DNA of 64,000 bases from Arcobacter nitrofigilis DSM 7299 (GCF_000092245.1 NC_014166.1:1612001-1676000), one strand, 5' to 3'; shown: positions 53,459 through 63,049, counted from the first letter of the stretch. Program-made: numbers and translations. Notes: a model not told the origin generated them from the letters alone.

Positions 53459-54184
53459 CTATTTTGCAAAAATATTAAGTGCATTTTTTAAATCTTCTTC
53501 TGTATCAATACCAAATGATTTAGATTGGACTTCAACCATAGCAATTTTCTTTTCATGATAAATTGCTCTTAATTGCTCAAGTTTTTCTATACTTTCAGTT
53601 TGTGCTGAGGGAAGTTTACAAAACTCATCTAAGCTTTTCACTGTAAAACCATAAATTCCCAAATGTCCATTATAAGTTGCGTTTTCATAATGGTCCCTAT
53701 GATATGGAATTTTGCTTCTAGAGAAATAAGTAGCATTTCCTTTATCATTTAATAATACTTTTACATGATTTGGATCATCTGCCAATTGTGAAGATATCTT
53801 TTTATGACAAGATACAATCATTATATCTTCTTTATTATTTCTAACTTCTTTTACTCTATTTATAACAGCTTCTATAACATCCACTTCAATAAAAGGTTCA
53901 TCTGCTTGAACATTAATAACAATATCATCTTCTTTTAAATTTAGCTTTTTAGCTGCCTCATTTATCCTATCAGTTCCGCTTTGATGTTCACTTGAAGTCA
54001 TAATAGCATTTATTCCATGTTCTTTTGCTAAGGCAATAACATCCCAAGAATCTGTAGCAATTGTCACATCGTCTAAACTACTTACTTGTTTAGCTGTTCT
54101 TATAACCATAGGTAAACCTAGTATATCAACTAAGATTTTATTTTGAAATCTACTAGAATTTAATCTTGCAGGTATAATTATCAT
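53459..54184 (-). CDS. kdsB: CMP-KDO synthetase KdsB
   Basis: KdsB couples KDO to CMP for lipopolysaccharide core synthesis. The 241-residue protein has IIPARLNSSRFQNKILVDILGLPMVIRTA at the N-terminus, TDSWDVIALAKEHG, MTSSEHQSGTDRINEAAKKL, VINVQADEPFIEVDVIE near residue 95 and the metal-binding region, then YNGHLGIYGFTVKSL and ESIEKLEQLRAIYH, all family standards. AAAGGA precedes the ATG. It sits between two signalling genes on the minus strand. Confidence 0.96.
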   Translation of the reverse strand: MIIIPARLNSSRFQNKILVDILGLPMVIRTAKQVSSLDDVTIATDSWDVIALAKEHGINAIMTSSEHQSGTDRINEAAKKLNLKEDDIVINVQADEPFIEVDVIEAVINRVKEVRNNKEDIMIVSCHKKISSQLADDPNHVKVLLNDKGNATYFSRSKIPYHRDHYENATYNGHLGIYGFTVKSLDEFCKLPSAQTESIEKLEQLRAIYHEKKIAMVEVQSKSFGIDTEEDLKNALNIFAK

Positions 54185-54196
54185 ATTTTGTTTCCT

Positions 54197-55600
54197 TTAA
54201 ATTATTATAGGTAATTTTATTTTAATAGTTGTTTCATTTTCAATTGAACTAACTTCAACTGTACCTTTTAAATGCATTTCAATTATACTTTTTACAATAT
54301 ATAAACCTAATCCAACTCCATGTTTTTCCTCTTTTGTTGAAAAATATGGTTCAAAGATTTTTGAAATTTTGTCATTTGCTATTCCTCCAGCATTATCATG
54401 AAAAGATAATTCAACAAAATCATCCATTTTTTTAACTTCGATTATTACTTTTTTATTATCTTCTACCATATTTTTTTGCATTGCTTCAATAGAGTTTTGA
54501 ACAAGGTTATTAAATACTGTTACTAATCTATCTTGATAGGTTTCAAGTATCAAATTATCATCACAAATTATTTGAAAATCTATAACTCGCTTATATGGCT
54601 TGATTAAAGTTTCAAATAATTTTTTCAAGCCCACTATCTCTTTTTGACCTTCAAACTCTATTAGCGATTTAAACTCTTCAATTGTATTTGATAAAGTTTT
54701 TACATTTTCTGTTATCTTTTTTAATCCTTCATAAAAAGGATTAGTAGTATCTATATCAAGGGACAATTTTTGTGCAATTATTGAAATAGTGTTTAAAGGT
54801 TGTCTCCATTCATGGGAAATTGTTCTTATAGTTTCTGCCATAATATTTAGTTTATTGTCTTGAACCAATAATTTTTCAGATTGTTCTAAAGTATGAGTAA
54901 TATCAAACATAAGTGCTGTAAATCCAGTGATATCACCATATTTATTATAAATTGGTTTTATTTTAATATCTACCCAAAAAATGTCATTATTTTTTTTAAC
55001 ATTTTTAATTTTACCTGTCCATTCTTTACCACTTTTTATATTGTCCCACAAGTCTTTAAAAAGTTCTTTAGGAGAGTCTTCATGTTGAATTACAGCATGT
55101 GATCTTCCTAGGAGTTCACTTTTTGAATAACCAGTTAATTTACAAAAAGCATCAGAAACTTCAGTAATAAATCCAAACTTGTCAGTATGACTTGAAATAA
55201 CATATTCATTTAAAATTTGATCATCTGAAATTTGTTTTGTAATATCTTTTGTATTTAAAACAAAAAACTTTTTATTTAACATAAGAGAAACAGTTACTTT
55301 AAGATAAATTGGTTTAGTATCTTTTCTTATACATATCAAATTCATCTCTGCATCATAAGAATTAATCATATTATTTTTTAAAAATTGCATGAAGGATAGT
55401 TTATATGATTCAGTAACTAAATCAACAAAATTTGAAGCCAATAATTCTAAATTTGTATATCCTAAGATTGGGCTTAGTGCATCATTTACATATAAGAATT
55501 TACTCTTAAAATCAATAATGCCAATTCCATCCCATGAATTATTAATTATTTCTTTTAATTCATAGTTTGTATTTTTTAATTTTTCTAAATCTAAACCCAT
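54197..55600 (-). CDS. PAS-PAS sensor histidine kinase
   Basis: The 467-residue soluble kinase has two PAS domains (about 15-120 and 125-245) and a kinase core with His near residue 261 in ISHEWRQPLNTISIIAQKL, N box NNLVQNSIEAM, DNAGGI and GVGLGLYIVK. The second PAS contains SHAVIQHEDSPKELFKDLWDNIKSGKEWTGKIKN, which resembles the FAD-binding PAS of Aer, so redox or energy sensing is plausible. It precedes kdsB on the minus strand. The ribosome site is weak. Confidence 0.9.
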   Translation of the reverse strand: MGLDLEKLKNTNYELKEIINNSWDGIGIIDFKSKFLYVNDALSPILGYTNLELLASNFVDLVTESYKLSFMQFLKNNMINSYDAEMNLICIRKDTKPIYLKVTVSLMLNKKFFVLNTKDITKQISDDQILNEYVISSHTDKFGFITEVSDAFCKLTGYSKSELLGRSHAVIQHEDSPKELFKDLWDNIKSGKEWTGKIKNVKKNNDIFWVDIKIKPIYNKYGDITGFTALMFDITHTLEQSEKLLVQDNKLNIMAETIRTISHEWRQPLNTISIIAQKLSLDIDTTNPFYEGLKKITENVKTLSNTIEEFKSLIEFEGQKEIVGLKKLFETLIKPYKRVIDFQIICDDNLILETYQDRLVTVFNNLVQNSIEAMQKNMVEDNKKVIIEVKKMDDFVELSFHDNAGGIANDKISKIFEPYFSTKEEKHGVGLGLYIVKSIIEMHLKGTVEVSSIENETTIKIKLPIII

Positions 55601-55672
55601 TAAAAACCTAAATAAACTTATTTTTATATCTTTTCATTATAATATAAAAACTTTAAAACTAGGGAAAATTTA

Positions 55673-58375
55673 ATGGATAATGATAAATTAAGTGCTAAAA
55701 AAACCATAACTGTAATAGATACATTTGGCTTTTTGTTTAGAAGTTTTTATGCACTTCCTCCTTTAAAATCAAAAGATGGCTTTCCAACAGGATTACTAAC
55801 AGGGTTTATGAATTTTATATCAAATATTGGAAAAGATTTTCAAACTGATTATATAGTTTTTGCTCTAGACTCAAAGGGCGATACTTTTAGAAATGCAATA
55901 TATGACCAATATAAATCTCATAGACCAGATGTTCCAGAAGACTTATTAAAACAGCTTCCAGTTGCAATCTCATGGATAGAAGAAATGGGCTTTAAAACAG
56001 CCATTAAAAGTGGATTTGAAGCTGATGATCTTATTGCTTCAATTGCTCATGATGCAAGACAAAAAGATTTAGAAGTTCGAATTGTAAGCCATGATAAGGA
56101 TTTATATCAATTAATTGATGATGACACAGTTTATTTATTTGACCCAATTAAAAAAATAATAATAAATGAAGAAAAATGTTATGAAAAATATGGTGTGCAT
56201 CCTAATCAATTTACAGATTATCAATCACTTTTAGGTGATAGTGCTGATAACGTTCCAGGAGTAAAAGGAGTTGGGGCTAAAACAGCGGAAGCCTTGATAA
56301 AAGAGTTTGGAACTTTAGAAAATATTTATGAAAATATTGAAAGTGTGTCAAAACCTAGATGGAAAACACTTCTTTTAGAAAATAAAGAGATGGCATTTAT
56401 CTCAAAAGAGTTAGTGACTTTAAAAAAAGATTGCCATTGTATAGATTTTTTAGATCAATTTGAGTTACCAAAAGAGAATCCAATTTTAAAAATTCAAGAT
56501 ACCTTAGCAAAATATGACTTAACTAAAATAGTTGAAAGAGTTCATCAAAATGGACTTAACTATAAAACACAAATGCCAAAAGCAAAAGAAATAATAAAGT
56601 ATGACTATACTTTATTAGATACAAAAGAAAAATTAGAAAAAGTAATAAATTCTATTCCAAAAAATTCTATTGTAGCTTTTGATACAGAAACAACAAGTTT
56701 GGATACTAAAATAGCAAAAATAGTTGGTTTTTCATTCTGCTTTAATGAAAACAGTGCTTATTATATCCCAATTGCACACTCTTATTTAGGTGCTCCAGAG
56801 CAAGTTTCAATAGAAGATGCTAAAAGTGCAATTAACAAATTAAATAATTTTAAACTTATTGTTCAAAACTTCAAATATGACTTTGATATCATAAAATTTA
56901 ACTTTGATATTGAGTTAAATTTATTTGCTGATACTATTATTTTGGCTTGGTTATTAGATAGTAGTTCAAAAGTAGGGCTTGATGCACTTGCAAAAAACTA
57001 TTTTGACCATACAATGATTGCCTTTAAAGATGTAGTTAAAAAAGGTGATGATTTTTCTACTGTTGATATTTCAAATGCTTGTAACTATGCAGCAGAAGAT
57101 GCTTTAATGACATACAAAATATACTTTAAACTATTAGAAGAGTTTAAAAAACAAAATTGTGAGCACCTTTTAAAAATAGCAAATGATTATGAATTTAAAT
57201 TTATTGATGTGTTAATAAATATGCAAAATAATGGTGTAAAAATAGATACACAAATCTTAAAAAATCTTAAAATTCAAAATCAAGAATATATTCAAGAGCT
57301 TACAAAAAAAATCCATGAACTTGCAGGAACAAAATTTAACATAAACTCACCAAAACAATTAGGTGTAATACTTTTTGAAAACTTAGGATTAACTGCTTCT
57401 AAGAAGGGTAAAACTGGATATAGTACAAATGAAGTTGTATTAAATAAATTAGTTGATTCACATGAAATTATTCCTGTAATATTAGATTATAGAGAAGCTT
57501 ATAAGCTACAATCAACATATATTGAACCACTTTTAGAACTAGCTTCAAATGACAGTGAAAATAAAATATATACTTCTTTTTTACAAACAGGAACAGCAAC
57601 AGGAAGACTTAGCTCAAAAAATCCAAACTTACAAAATATTCCAGTAAAAAGCAGTGCAGGAAGAGAGATAAGAAAAGCCTTTATTGCAAGAGATGGTTAT
57701 AAACTTGTAGGTATTGATTACTCACAAATTGAATTAAGATTATTGGCTCATTTTAGTAAAGATAAAGCATTAGTTGATGCATTTAATAGTGATTTAGATA
57801 TTCATAGCCAAACAGCTGTAAAAATATTTGGTGAAGAAAAAGCAAGCCAAAAAAGAAATATAGCAAAAACAATAAACTTTGGATTACTTTATGGAATGGG
57901 AAGTAAAAAATTAGCTGATACCCTTAAAATAACGCCAAAAGAGGCTAAAGTTTATATTGATTCATATTTTGAAGCCTTTACAAATGTAAAAGAATATATG
58001 AAGTCAATTGAAGATTTTGCTTTAGAAAATGGATATGTTGAAACTTTAATTAAAAGAAGAAGAATATTTGATTTTAATGCAGCAAATACTATGCAAAGAA
58101 TTGGTTATTTAAGAGAAGCAGTTAACACAAAGTTTCAAGGAAGTGCAGCTGATTTGATAAAACTATCTATGATAAAAATCTTTGAAAAATATAAAAATAA
58201 TGAAGATTTAAAGATGATTTTACAAATTCATGATGAACTTATTTTTGAAGTAAAGAATGAAAAACAAGATGAAATAACAAATGATTTGAAAAAAATAATG
58301 GAAAATATATTTACACTAGAAATACCTTTAAAGGTCTCTGTTGCTGTAGGTAATAGCTGGGGTGACTTAAAGTAA
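55673..58375 (+). CDS. polA: DNA polymerase I PolA
   Basis: PolA removes RNA primers and fills gaps. The 900-residue protein has a 5' nuclease domain (about 1-300: DTFGFLFRSFYALPPL, EADDLIASIAHDA, SHDKDLYQL, LGDSADNVPGVKGVGAKTA), a 3'-5' exonuclease domain whose FDTETTSLD and NYAAEDALMTY keep the catalytic acids, and a polymerase domain with DYSQIELRLLAHF (Asp near 682), KRNIAKTINFGLLYG and QIHDELIFEV (about 855). The proofreading site is intact, unlike in some bacteria. AGGG precedes the ATG. Confidence 0.97.
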   Translation: MDNDKLSAKKTITVIDTFGFLFRSFYALPPLKSKDGFPTGLLTGFMNFISNIGKDFQTDYIVFALDSKGDTFRNAIYDQYKSHRPDVPEDLLKQLPVAISWIEEMGFKTAIKSGFEADDLIASIAHDARQKDLEVRIVSHDKDLYQLIDDDTVYLFDPIKKIIINEEKCYEKYGVHPNQFTDYQSLLGDSADNVPGVKGVGAKTAEALIKEFGTLENIYENIESVSKPRWKTLLLENKEMAFISKELVTLKKDCHCIDFLDQFELPKENPILKIQDTLAKYDLTKIVERVHQNGLNYKTQMPKAKEIIKYDYTLLDTKEKLEKVINSIPKNSIVAFDTETTSLDTKIAKIVGFSFCFNENSAYYIPIAHSYLGAPEQVSIEDAKSAINKLNNFKLIVQNFKYDFDIIKFNFDIELNLFADTIILAWLLDSSSKVGLDALAKNYFDHTMIAFKDVVKKGDDFSTVDISNACNYAAEDALMTYKIYFKLLEEFKKQNCEHLLKIANDYEFKFIDVLINMQNNGVKIDTQILKNLKIQNQEYIQELTKKIHELAGTKFNINSPKQLGVILFENLGLTASKKGKTGYSTNEVVLNKLVDSHEIIPVILDYREAYKLQSTYIEPLLELASNDSENKIYTSFLQTGTATGRLSSKNPNLQNIPVKSSAGREIRKAFIARDGYKLVGIDYSQIELRLLAHFSKDKALVDAFNSDLDIHSQTAVKIFGEEKASQKRNIAKTINFGLLYGMGSKKLADTLKITPKEAKVYIDSYFEAFTNVKEYMKSIEDFALENGYVETLIKRRRIFDFNAANTMQRIGYLREAVNTKFQGSAADLIKLSMIKIFEKYKNNEDLKMILQIHDELIFEVKNEKQDEITNDLKKIMENIFTLEIPLKVSVAVGNSWGDLK

Positions 58376-58410
58376 AATAAAAAACTTTTTTATTAAAAAA
58401 TAATTTTCTT

Positions 58411-58439
58411 TTGACAAGAAAAATAAATTTTGCTATAAT
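58411..58439 (+). promoter_or_regulatory. Consensus sigma-70 promoter
   Basis: TTGACA (58411-58416) and TATAAT (58434-58439) are separated by exactly 17 bases, a perfect consensus. It lies 32 bases before the ATG of the atypical response regulator at 58471. It is the only perfect two-box promoter noticed in the window. Confidence 0.8.
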
Positions 58440-58470
58440 AAAAGTAAATAAATTAATTAAAGAGTGATAA

Positions 58471-59181
58471 ATGATTAAAACACTAAAAAATATTAGAAAA
58501 CTAAATAATGCAAAATTATTAGTTGTAAGTAGTGATTTAAATGTTAAAAAATCTTTAGAAGAAGATTTAGATAATTATTTCAAAGAAGTTAGCTTTGTCT
58601 CAAATAACAAAGATGCATTGATTTTGGCTAGCCAAAGTAGTTATGATCTTGTAATTATTGATACACAGTGTGAAGGTATGGTTTTTAAAGACTTTTGTTT
58701 TGAATTAGTTGAGATTGCTCAAACATTACCTAAAATAATAATTTCTAATGAAGATAATAGTGAAGATATAGTTACAGCTATTAATTGTAACTCATATACA
58801 TTTATTTCTAAGCCCTTACGATTACAAGATTTAAAACTAGCAATTATAATGTGCTTAAATCAAACAAAAAGAGGTGATAAAGTTGACTTCCAAAATGGAA
58901 TTTACTTTGATGAATATAGAGATCAATTTTTCAAAGCAGGTGGAGCAGCAATTGATTTCACAAGATTAGAAAAAGGATTTTTAAAACTTCTTATTGCTAG
59001 AAGAGGTGAAATTACTGATTATGATACAATAAAAGATATTGTATGGAAAGGTAAAAATATGTCTATTTATACAATGAGAAATATTGTAAATAAAATAAGA
59101 CAAAAAACTTATTATGAAATAATTATAAATCATTCTAATAAGGGATATGTAATTGACGAAACAGGTATGAAGAGATTCTAA
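58471..59181 (+). CDS. Atypical response regulator with winged-helix domain
   Basis: The 236-residue protein has a receiver-like N-terminus: a candidate phosphoacceptor Asp in LVIIDTQCEG and Lys in FISKPLR are kept, but the acidic pair is reduced to LLVVSSDLN. The C-terminal 100 residues form an OmpR-type winged helix (LEKGFLKLLIARRGEITDYDTIKDIVWKGKNMSIYTMRNIVNKIRQKT...HSNKGYVI). No kinase is adjacent. A perfect consensus promoter suggests strong constitutive expression, as expected of an orphan regulator. Two small genes follow in the same direction. Confidence 0.85.
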   Translation: MIKTLKNIRKLNNAKLLVVSSDLNVKKSLEEDLDNYFKEVSFVSNNKDALILASQSSYDLVIIDTQCEGMVFKDFCFELVEIAQTLPKIIISNEDNSEDIVTAINCNSYTFISKPLRLQDLKLAIIMCLNQTKRGDKVDFQNGIYFDEYRDQFFKAGGAAIDFTRLEKGFLKLLIARRGEITDYDTIKDIVWKGKNMSIYTMRNIVNKIRQKTYYEIIINHSNKGYVIDETGMKRF

Positions 59182-59199
59182 ATAATGAAGGGTGCCTAA

Positions 59200-59391
59200 A
59201 TGGAAGAACTAGTTTTGACAAAAGAAGAATTAGTTGAAATGTTCGAAAATCATGTCCTTGAAGACACCCCAAAAGGTTGGTTATTTGATAAAAAAGTAGT
59301 AGAGATTATTGCTTTACATGAAGTAGAACCGAAATATCTACAAGATATTACAAATGCAAAATATTATAAAATAGTCCCGAAAGGTAATTAA
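59200..59391 (+). CDS. Small acidic protein, unknown function
   Basis: The 63-residue protein (MEELVLTKEELVEMFENHVLEDTPKGWLF...) is not recognised. It is acidic in the first half, with a probable helix and a motif TPKGWLFDKKVV, and has no membrane segment. It starts 18 bases after the regulator stop (AAGGGTG upstream) and its stop overlaps the next ATG (TAATG), so it is very likely a real gene of a four-gene transcript. Confidence 0.7.
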   Translation: MEELVLTKEELVEMFENHVLEDTPKGWLFDKKVVEIIALHEVEPKYLQDITNAKYYKIVPKGN

Positions 59392-59645
59392 TGTCACACT
59401 GTCCGTTCTGTAAAAAAAAGATTGCTATGAGCAAAGCATTTTGTTCAAGAAGTTGTAAAGAAAACTATTTTCAACTAATAGCAATACAAGTTCCAAAACC
59501 ATTCTTAAAAAGAATATTTGTGTTTTGTGATCCTGAACAAAGAGAAGCAGAAATAGAAAACTTCGCTGATAGACATGGTTGGCGATTAGATTTATTGAAA
59601 AATAAAATTGATGAACTAGCAGTAGAACATGGATTCACCAACTGA
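59391..59645 (+). CDS. Small zinc-finger-like protein
   Basis: The 84-residue protein opens with CPFCKKKIAMSKAFCSRSCKENYF, four cysteines in C-x2-C...C-x3-C spacing similar to YacG and other treble-clef ribbons. The remainder, IQVPKPFLKRIFVFCDPEQREAEIENFADRHGW, is helical. The ATG overlaps the previous stop, and its own stop lies inside the next gene. It may bind zinc and a nucleic acid or protein; no function is known to me. Confidence 0.75.
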   Translation: MSHCPFCKKKIAMSKAFCSRSCKENYFQLIAIQVPKPFLKRIFVFCDPEQREAEIENFADRHGWRLDLLKNKIDELAVEHGFTN

Positions 59646-60942
59646 CCAAACGGATCTTAAGCACTCAATAATAAATAAATCAACAATTCTTTATGTAGAA
59701 GATGAAAATATTTTAAGAGAAGAAATCTCTAATCTACTCCAAGGTTTTTTTCAAAAAGTTTTTATTGCATCAAATGGTGAAGAAGCATTAGCGCTTTATG
59801 AAAAAAATAAAATTCAAATTGATATCATACTCACTGATATAAATATGCCAAAAATGAATGGAATAGAATTAATTTCACAAATAAGACAGAAAGATATGAA
59901 TCTTCCTATTCTTATTTGTACTGCGTTTAATGAATCGAAAATATTAATAAAAGCTATCAAACTGGGTGTTAGTGATTATATTATTAAACCCCTACAGATG
60001 ATTACTACATTAAAAATTTGTGCTAAAATCCTTACTATTAGAAAAAATGAGCTACTAGTTGAAAAACAAATGAAAGAGCTTGAAGATTTAAAATCTATTT
60101 TAGAAGATGAAAATTTTATAATAGAAACTAATTTAGAACACATAATCACCCATGTAAATCCTCTTCTATGCAAAGCTTCTGGATATGAAGAGAAAGAGTT
60201 ACTTGGACAACGTAATAGTATTCTAAAACATCCTGATACCTCAAAAACTTTTGCGGATAACTTATGGAAAACAATAAATTCGGGAGAAAAATGGCAAGGT
60301 AAAATAAAAAATCTAGCCAAAGATGGTAGTACTTTTTATACAAAGACTACTATTCTACCTATTTTTAATGAAAATGGAGATATTACAAAGTTTTTATCAA
60401 CAGGTACTTTAATTACATCAGAAGAAGAGGAAAAGCAAAATCTAAAGAGATTGATACTTCAACATAAAGGTGAAAAACTGAAATATGAAAGTAACATTCA
60501 ACAAAAGATTCAAGAAGAGGTAAATAATGCTCTTGCAAACTCTAGTAATCAAAGAAATGAAGAAAATAAAAAGTTAATTCAACTTGTGAATGATTTAGAT
60601 GAAGAGATTAAAAGATTAAGAAATAAAAATATTGATAATAACTCACGAGTTTTTACATCTGAAAAAAAACTTCAAGATACAATGACAAGATTTGATAATA
60701 TGCAAATTGCTTATCAAAAGAAAATTTCAGGGATGAATAGTACAATTCAAACTTTGGCTAAAAAATTTGAAGATTTGATAAAAAAAACTAAATTAACAGT
60801 TAATAAACTAGAGAAATCACAAGACTCAATAAGCATCTTACAAGGTTATATAGATGATTACAGAAAAAAAATATCTGACCTTGAAGATGTTATTGCAAGT
60901 TATGAAAAAGAGTTACAAGAGCTTAAATCTAATAAATATTAA
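59629..60942 (+). CDS. Response regulator with PAS domain and coiled coil
   Basis: The 437-residue protein has a receiver domain (LYVEDENILREEI, phosphoacceptor Asp in IILTDINMPKMNG, Lys in YIIKPLQ), a PAS domain (about 150-265) with the Aer-like pattern RNSILKHPDTSKTFADNLWKTINSGEKWQGKIKN, and a long C-terminal coiled coil (about 275-437) rich in Lys, Glu and Gln. There is no kinase or output enzyme domain. It probably acts by oligomerising or by binding a partner. It overlaps the zinc-finger gene by 17 bases and the lgt stop by four. Confidence 0.88.
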   Translation: MDSPTDQTDLKHSIINKSTILYVEDENILREEISNLLQGFFQKVFIASNGEEALALYEKNKIQIDIILTDINMPKMNGIELISQIRQKDMNLPILICTAFNESKILIKAIKLGVSDYIIKPLQMITTLKICAKILTIRKNELLVEKQMKELEDLKSILEDENFIIETNLEHIITHVNPLLCKASGYEEKELLGQRNSILKHPDTSKTFADNLWKTINSGEKWQGKIKNLAKDGSTFYTKTTILPIFNENGDITKFLSTGTLITSEEEEKQNLKRLILQHKGEKLKYESNIQQKIQEEVNNALANSSNQRNEENKKLIQLVNDLDEEIKRLRNKNIDNNSRVFTSEKKLQDTMTRFDNMQIAYQKKISGMNSTIQTLAKKFEDLIKKTKLTVNKLEKSQDSISILQGYIDDYRKKISDLEDVIASYEKELQELKSNKY

Positions 60943-61751
60943 GTAAGTCTTTTTTTCATAATAAATAAAATTAAAAGTGCCACAATTAAGATAAAAAATG
61001 ATTGCAACATACCCATTGTAAGCCACCCACCATATATAAATCCTAATTGAATATCTGGTTGTCTAAAAAATTCAGCAGTTATTCTAGCAATTGAATAACA
61101 TAGGGCATAAATAATAGCTAGTTGTCCATCAAATTTTTTTCTCTTTCTAAAATATACCAATATTAAAAAGATAACGAATCCCTCAAGGAATGCCTCATAT
61201 ATTTGAGAAGGATGTCTTAAAACACCATTTACATATATTCCCCAAGGTAGGTCTGTAACTCTTCCTACAAGCTCTTGATTAAAGAAGTTTCCAAATCTAC
61301 CAAATATATATCCAAAACTAATTCCTAAAACTGCAATGTCAGTTATAAACCAAAAAGATACTTTATTTTTTTTACAAAATAAAACAGATGCAATTAAAAA
61401 ACCAATAAAAGCGCCATGATAACTCATTCCTGAAATTCCAGTAAATGTCCCATCAACAAAAGGATTAAATATTTGCCAAGGATGAGATAAATAATACTTT
61501 GTATGTGTATCATAAAATAAAATATATCCTATTCTAGCTCCTAAAATAACACCGATTTCAGCCCACCAAATATAAGAATCAAAAATCTCTTGTTTGATAT
61601 TTATTTTGTCATAGTTTATAAACCATTTAGCAACATAAATTGCACTTAATAATGCAAGAGCATACATAATTCCATACCAATGAACAGCAACAGGACCTAA
61701 ATGAAAAGCTATAGGATTAAATTGAGAATAAATATTTTGCCAAAATTCCAT
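60939..61751 (-). CDS. lgt: Prolipoprotein diacylglyceryl transferase Lgt
   Basis: Lgt transfers diacylglycerol from phosphatidylglycerol to the lipobox Cys of prolipoproteins. The 270-residue membrane protein has seven or so helices, the signature GRFGNFFNQELVGRVTD near residue 150, upstream GISGMSYHGAFIGF, and HPSQIYEAFLEG near 188, with SIARITAEFFRQPD near the C-terminus. Length is standard. Its ATG overlaps the stop of the iron-sulfur protein gene (TAATG), so it is co-translated with it. Confidence 0.96.
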   Translation of the reverse strand: MEFWQNIYSQFNPIAFHLGPVAVHWYGIMYALALLSAIYVAKWFINYDKINIKQEIFDSYIWWAEIGVILGARIGYILFYDTHTKYYLSHPWQIFNPFVDGTFTGISGMSYHGAFIGFLIASVLFCKKNKVSFWFITDIAVLGISFGYIFGRFGNFFNQELVGRVTDLPWGIYVNGVLRHPSQIYEAFLEGFVIFLILVYFRKRKKFDGQLAIIYALCYSIARITAEFFRQPDIQLGFIYGGWLTMGMLQSFFILIVALLILFIMKKRLT

Positions 61752-63049
61752 TAATTTAATGCCTCAGCTATCAATTCAATTGGATTTTTAAATACTACAT
61801 CAACATCTGCTTGATATAAAGAGTTTGTAATTTGCATTCTACATGCACTACACTCAGCACTTACAACTTGAGCTTTAGTCTCTTTTATCATTGCAGCTTT
61901 TGGTGCACCTGCTGCTTTGGCAAAGTCATATTTTTCAGTTTGCATAGTAACCCCACCAAAACCACAACATCTATTAGAATCGCTCATTTCTGTTAAAACA
62001 TAGTTTTGTTTTAATAAGTCTCTTGGCTCTTTCCAAACATTTTGCATCTTTTTAGCATGACATGGATCATGATAAGTTACCACATCATCAATTTTTTTAC
62101 CTGAATTAGCCAATACTTCTTTTAATTTAGTATTATTTTCAAGCCATTTTGTAGCCATAAATACTTTTTTAGATAATTTTACAGCCCTTGCTTTCCATTG
62201 GGGTTGATTATGTAAATAATGTTCCCAATCTTGGTTAATCATAGCACTACATGTAGCTTCAGGGATAATTATGGCATCAACATCATCAATCCATGTTTCA
62301 AAATACTCTATATTTTTTTTAACTAAATAATCAACAGTATCAAAATCACCAGTAAAATATGCAGGTGCTCCACAACATAACTGTTTTTTAGGAATAAAAA
62401 TATCTATTTCTAGTTTCTTTAAAATATCAACTAAACTATCGCCAATATTTGTATAACTATAATTACCCATACAACCGATAAAAATAGCAACTCTGTTTTT
62501 TATACTACTATCTTTATTTTTCACATTTGCAGGTATATTTTCTGGATATTTATTTAAAAATGTTCTTTTATCTGCATAAGGTAGGGCTCTATCTTTTTTT
62601 ACAATTGGTAAAGAAAACCTTGGAACTGCCGAACTGCTTTTTTCTTCAATTTTTATTGCACAAGTTTGAAACATCCAACCAAGTTTAGACATAAAATCCA
62701 TTATTTTTCTATGTCTTAATAAAAAGAAAAAAGCTCTTTTATACCAAGCTATTCCATATTTTTTAGCAATATCAGAACGAACTTGCTCAATAATCATATC
62801 CGTAGGTAAGTCATTTGGACAAACTTCAACACAGTTTGTACATAAGAAACAACTCTCAAAAATATCTTTCGCATTTTTATCTAATTCTAATTCATCTCTC
62901 TCATATGCACCTAATAAATCAATAAATCCTCTTGGAGAGGTTGCTTCATCTTGATTTATATTAAATATTGTACATACAGGTTTACATTTTCCACATTTAA
63001 CGCAATCATCGCTGATGCTAGTATAATCAAATTTATTAATTGTATTCAT
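61751..63049 (-). CDS. Iron-sulfur oxidoreductase, GlcF/LutA-like
   Basis: The 432-residue protein has two 4Fe-4S motifs near the N-terminus (CVKCGKCKPVC and CFLCTNCVEVC) and two CCG-type cysteine domains with CCGAPAYF near residue 213 and CCGFGG near 345, plus GCMGNYSY. This is the layout of the GlcF glycolate-oxidase and LutA lactate-utilisation subunits. It transfers electrons from a flavoprotein partner that is not in the window, so the substrate is unknown. It lies between hemN and lgt with overlapping starts and stops. Confidence 0.9.
   Translation of the reverse strand: MNTINKFDYTSISDDCVKCGKCKPVCTIFNINQDEATSPRGFIDLLGAYERDELELDKNAKDIFESCFLCTNCVEVCPNDLPTDMIIEQVRSDIAKKYGIAWYKRAFFFLLRHRKIMDFMSKLGWMFQTCAIKIEEKSSSAVPRFSLPIVKKDRALPYADKRTFLNKYPENIPANVKNKDSSIKNRVAIFIGCMGNYSYTNIGDSLVDILKKLEIDIFIPKKQLCCGAPAYFTGDFDTVDYLVKKNIEYFETWIDDVDAIIIPEATCSAMINQDWEHYLHNQPQWKARAVKLSKKVFMATKWLENNTKLKEVLANSGKKIDDVVTYHDPCHAKKMQNVWKEPRDLLKQNYVLTEMSDSNRCCGFGGVTMQTEKYDFAKAAGAPKAAMIKETKAQVVSAECSACRMQITNSLYQADVDVVFKNPIELIAEALN

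Noticed and set aside
58376-58410. Terminator after polA formed by AATAAAAAA/TTTTTTATT
   Set aside because: An A+T-only repeat is too weak to call in a genome of this composition.
60146-60343. Minus-strand frames within the REC-PAS gene
   Set aside because: Antisense to a gene with clear receiver and PAS motifs; no ribosome site or recognisable content.
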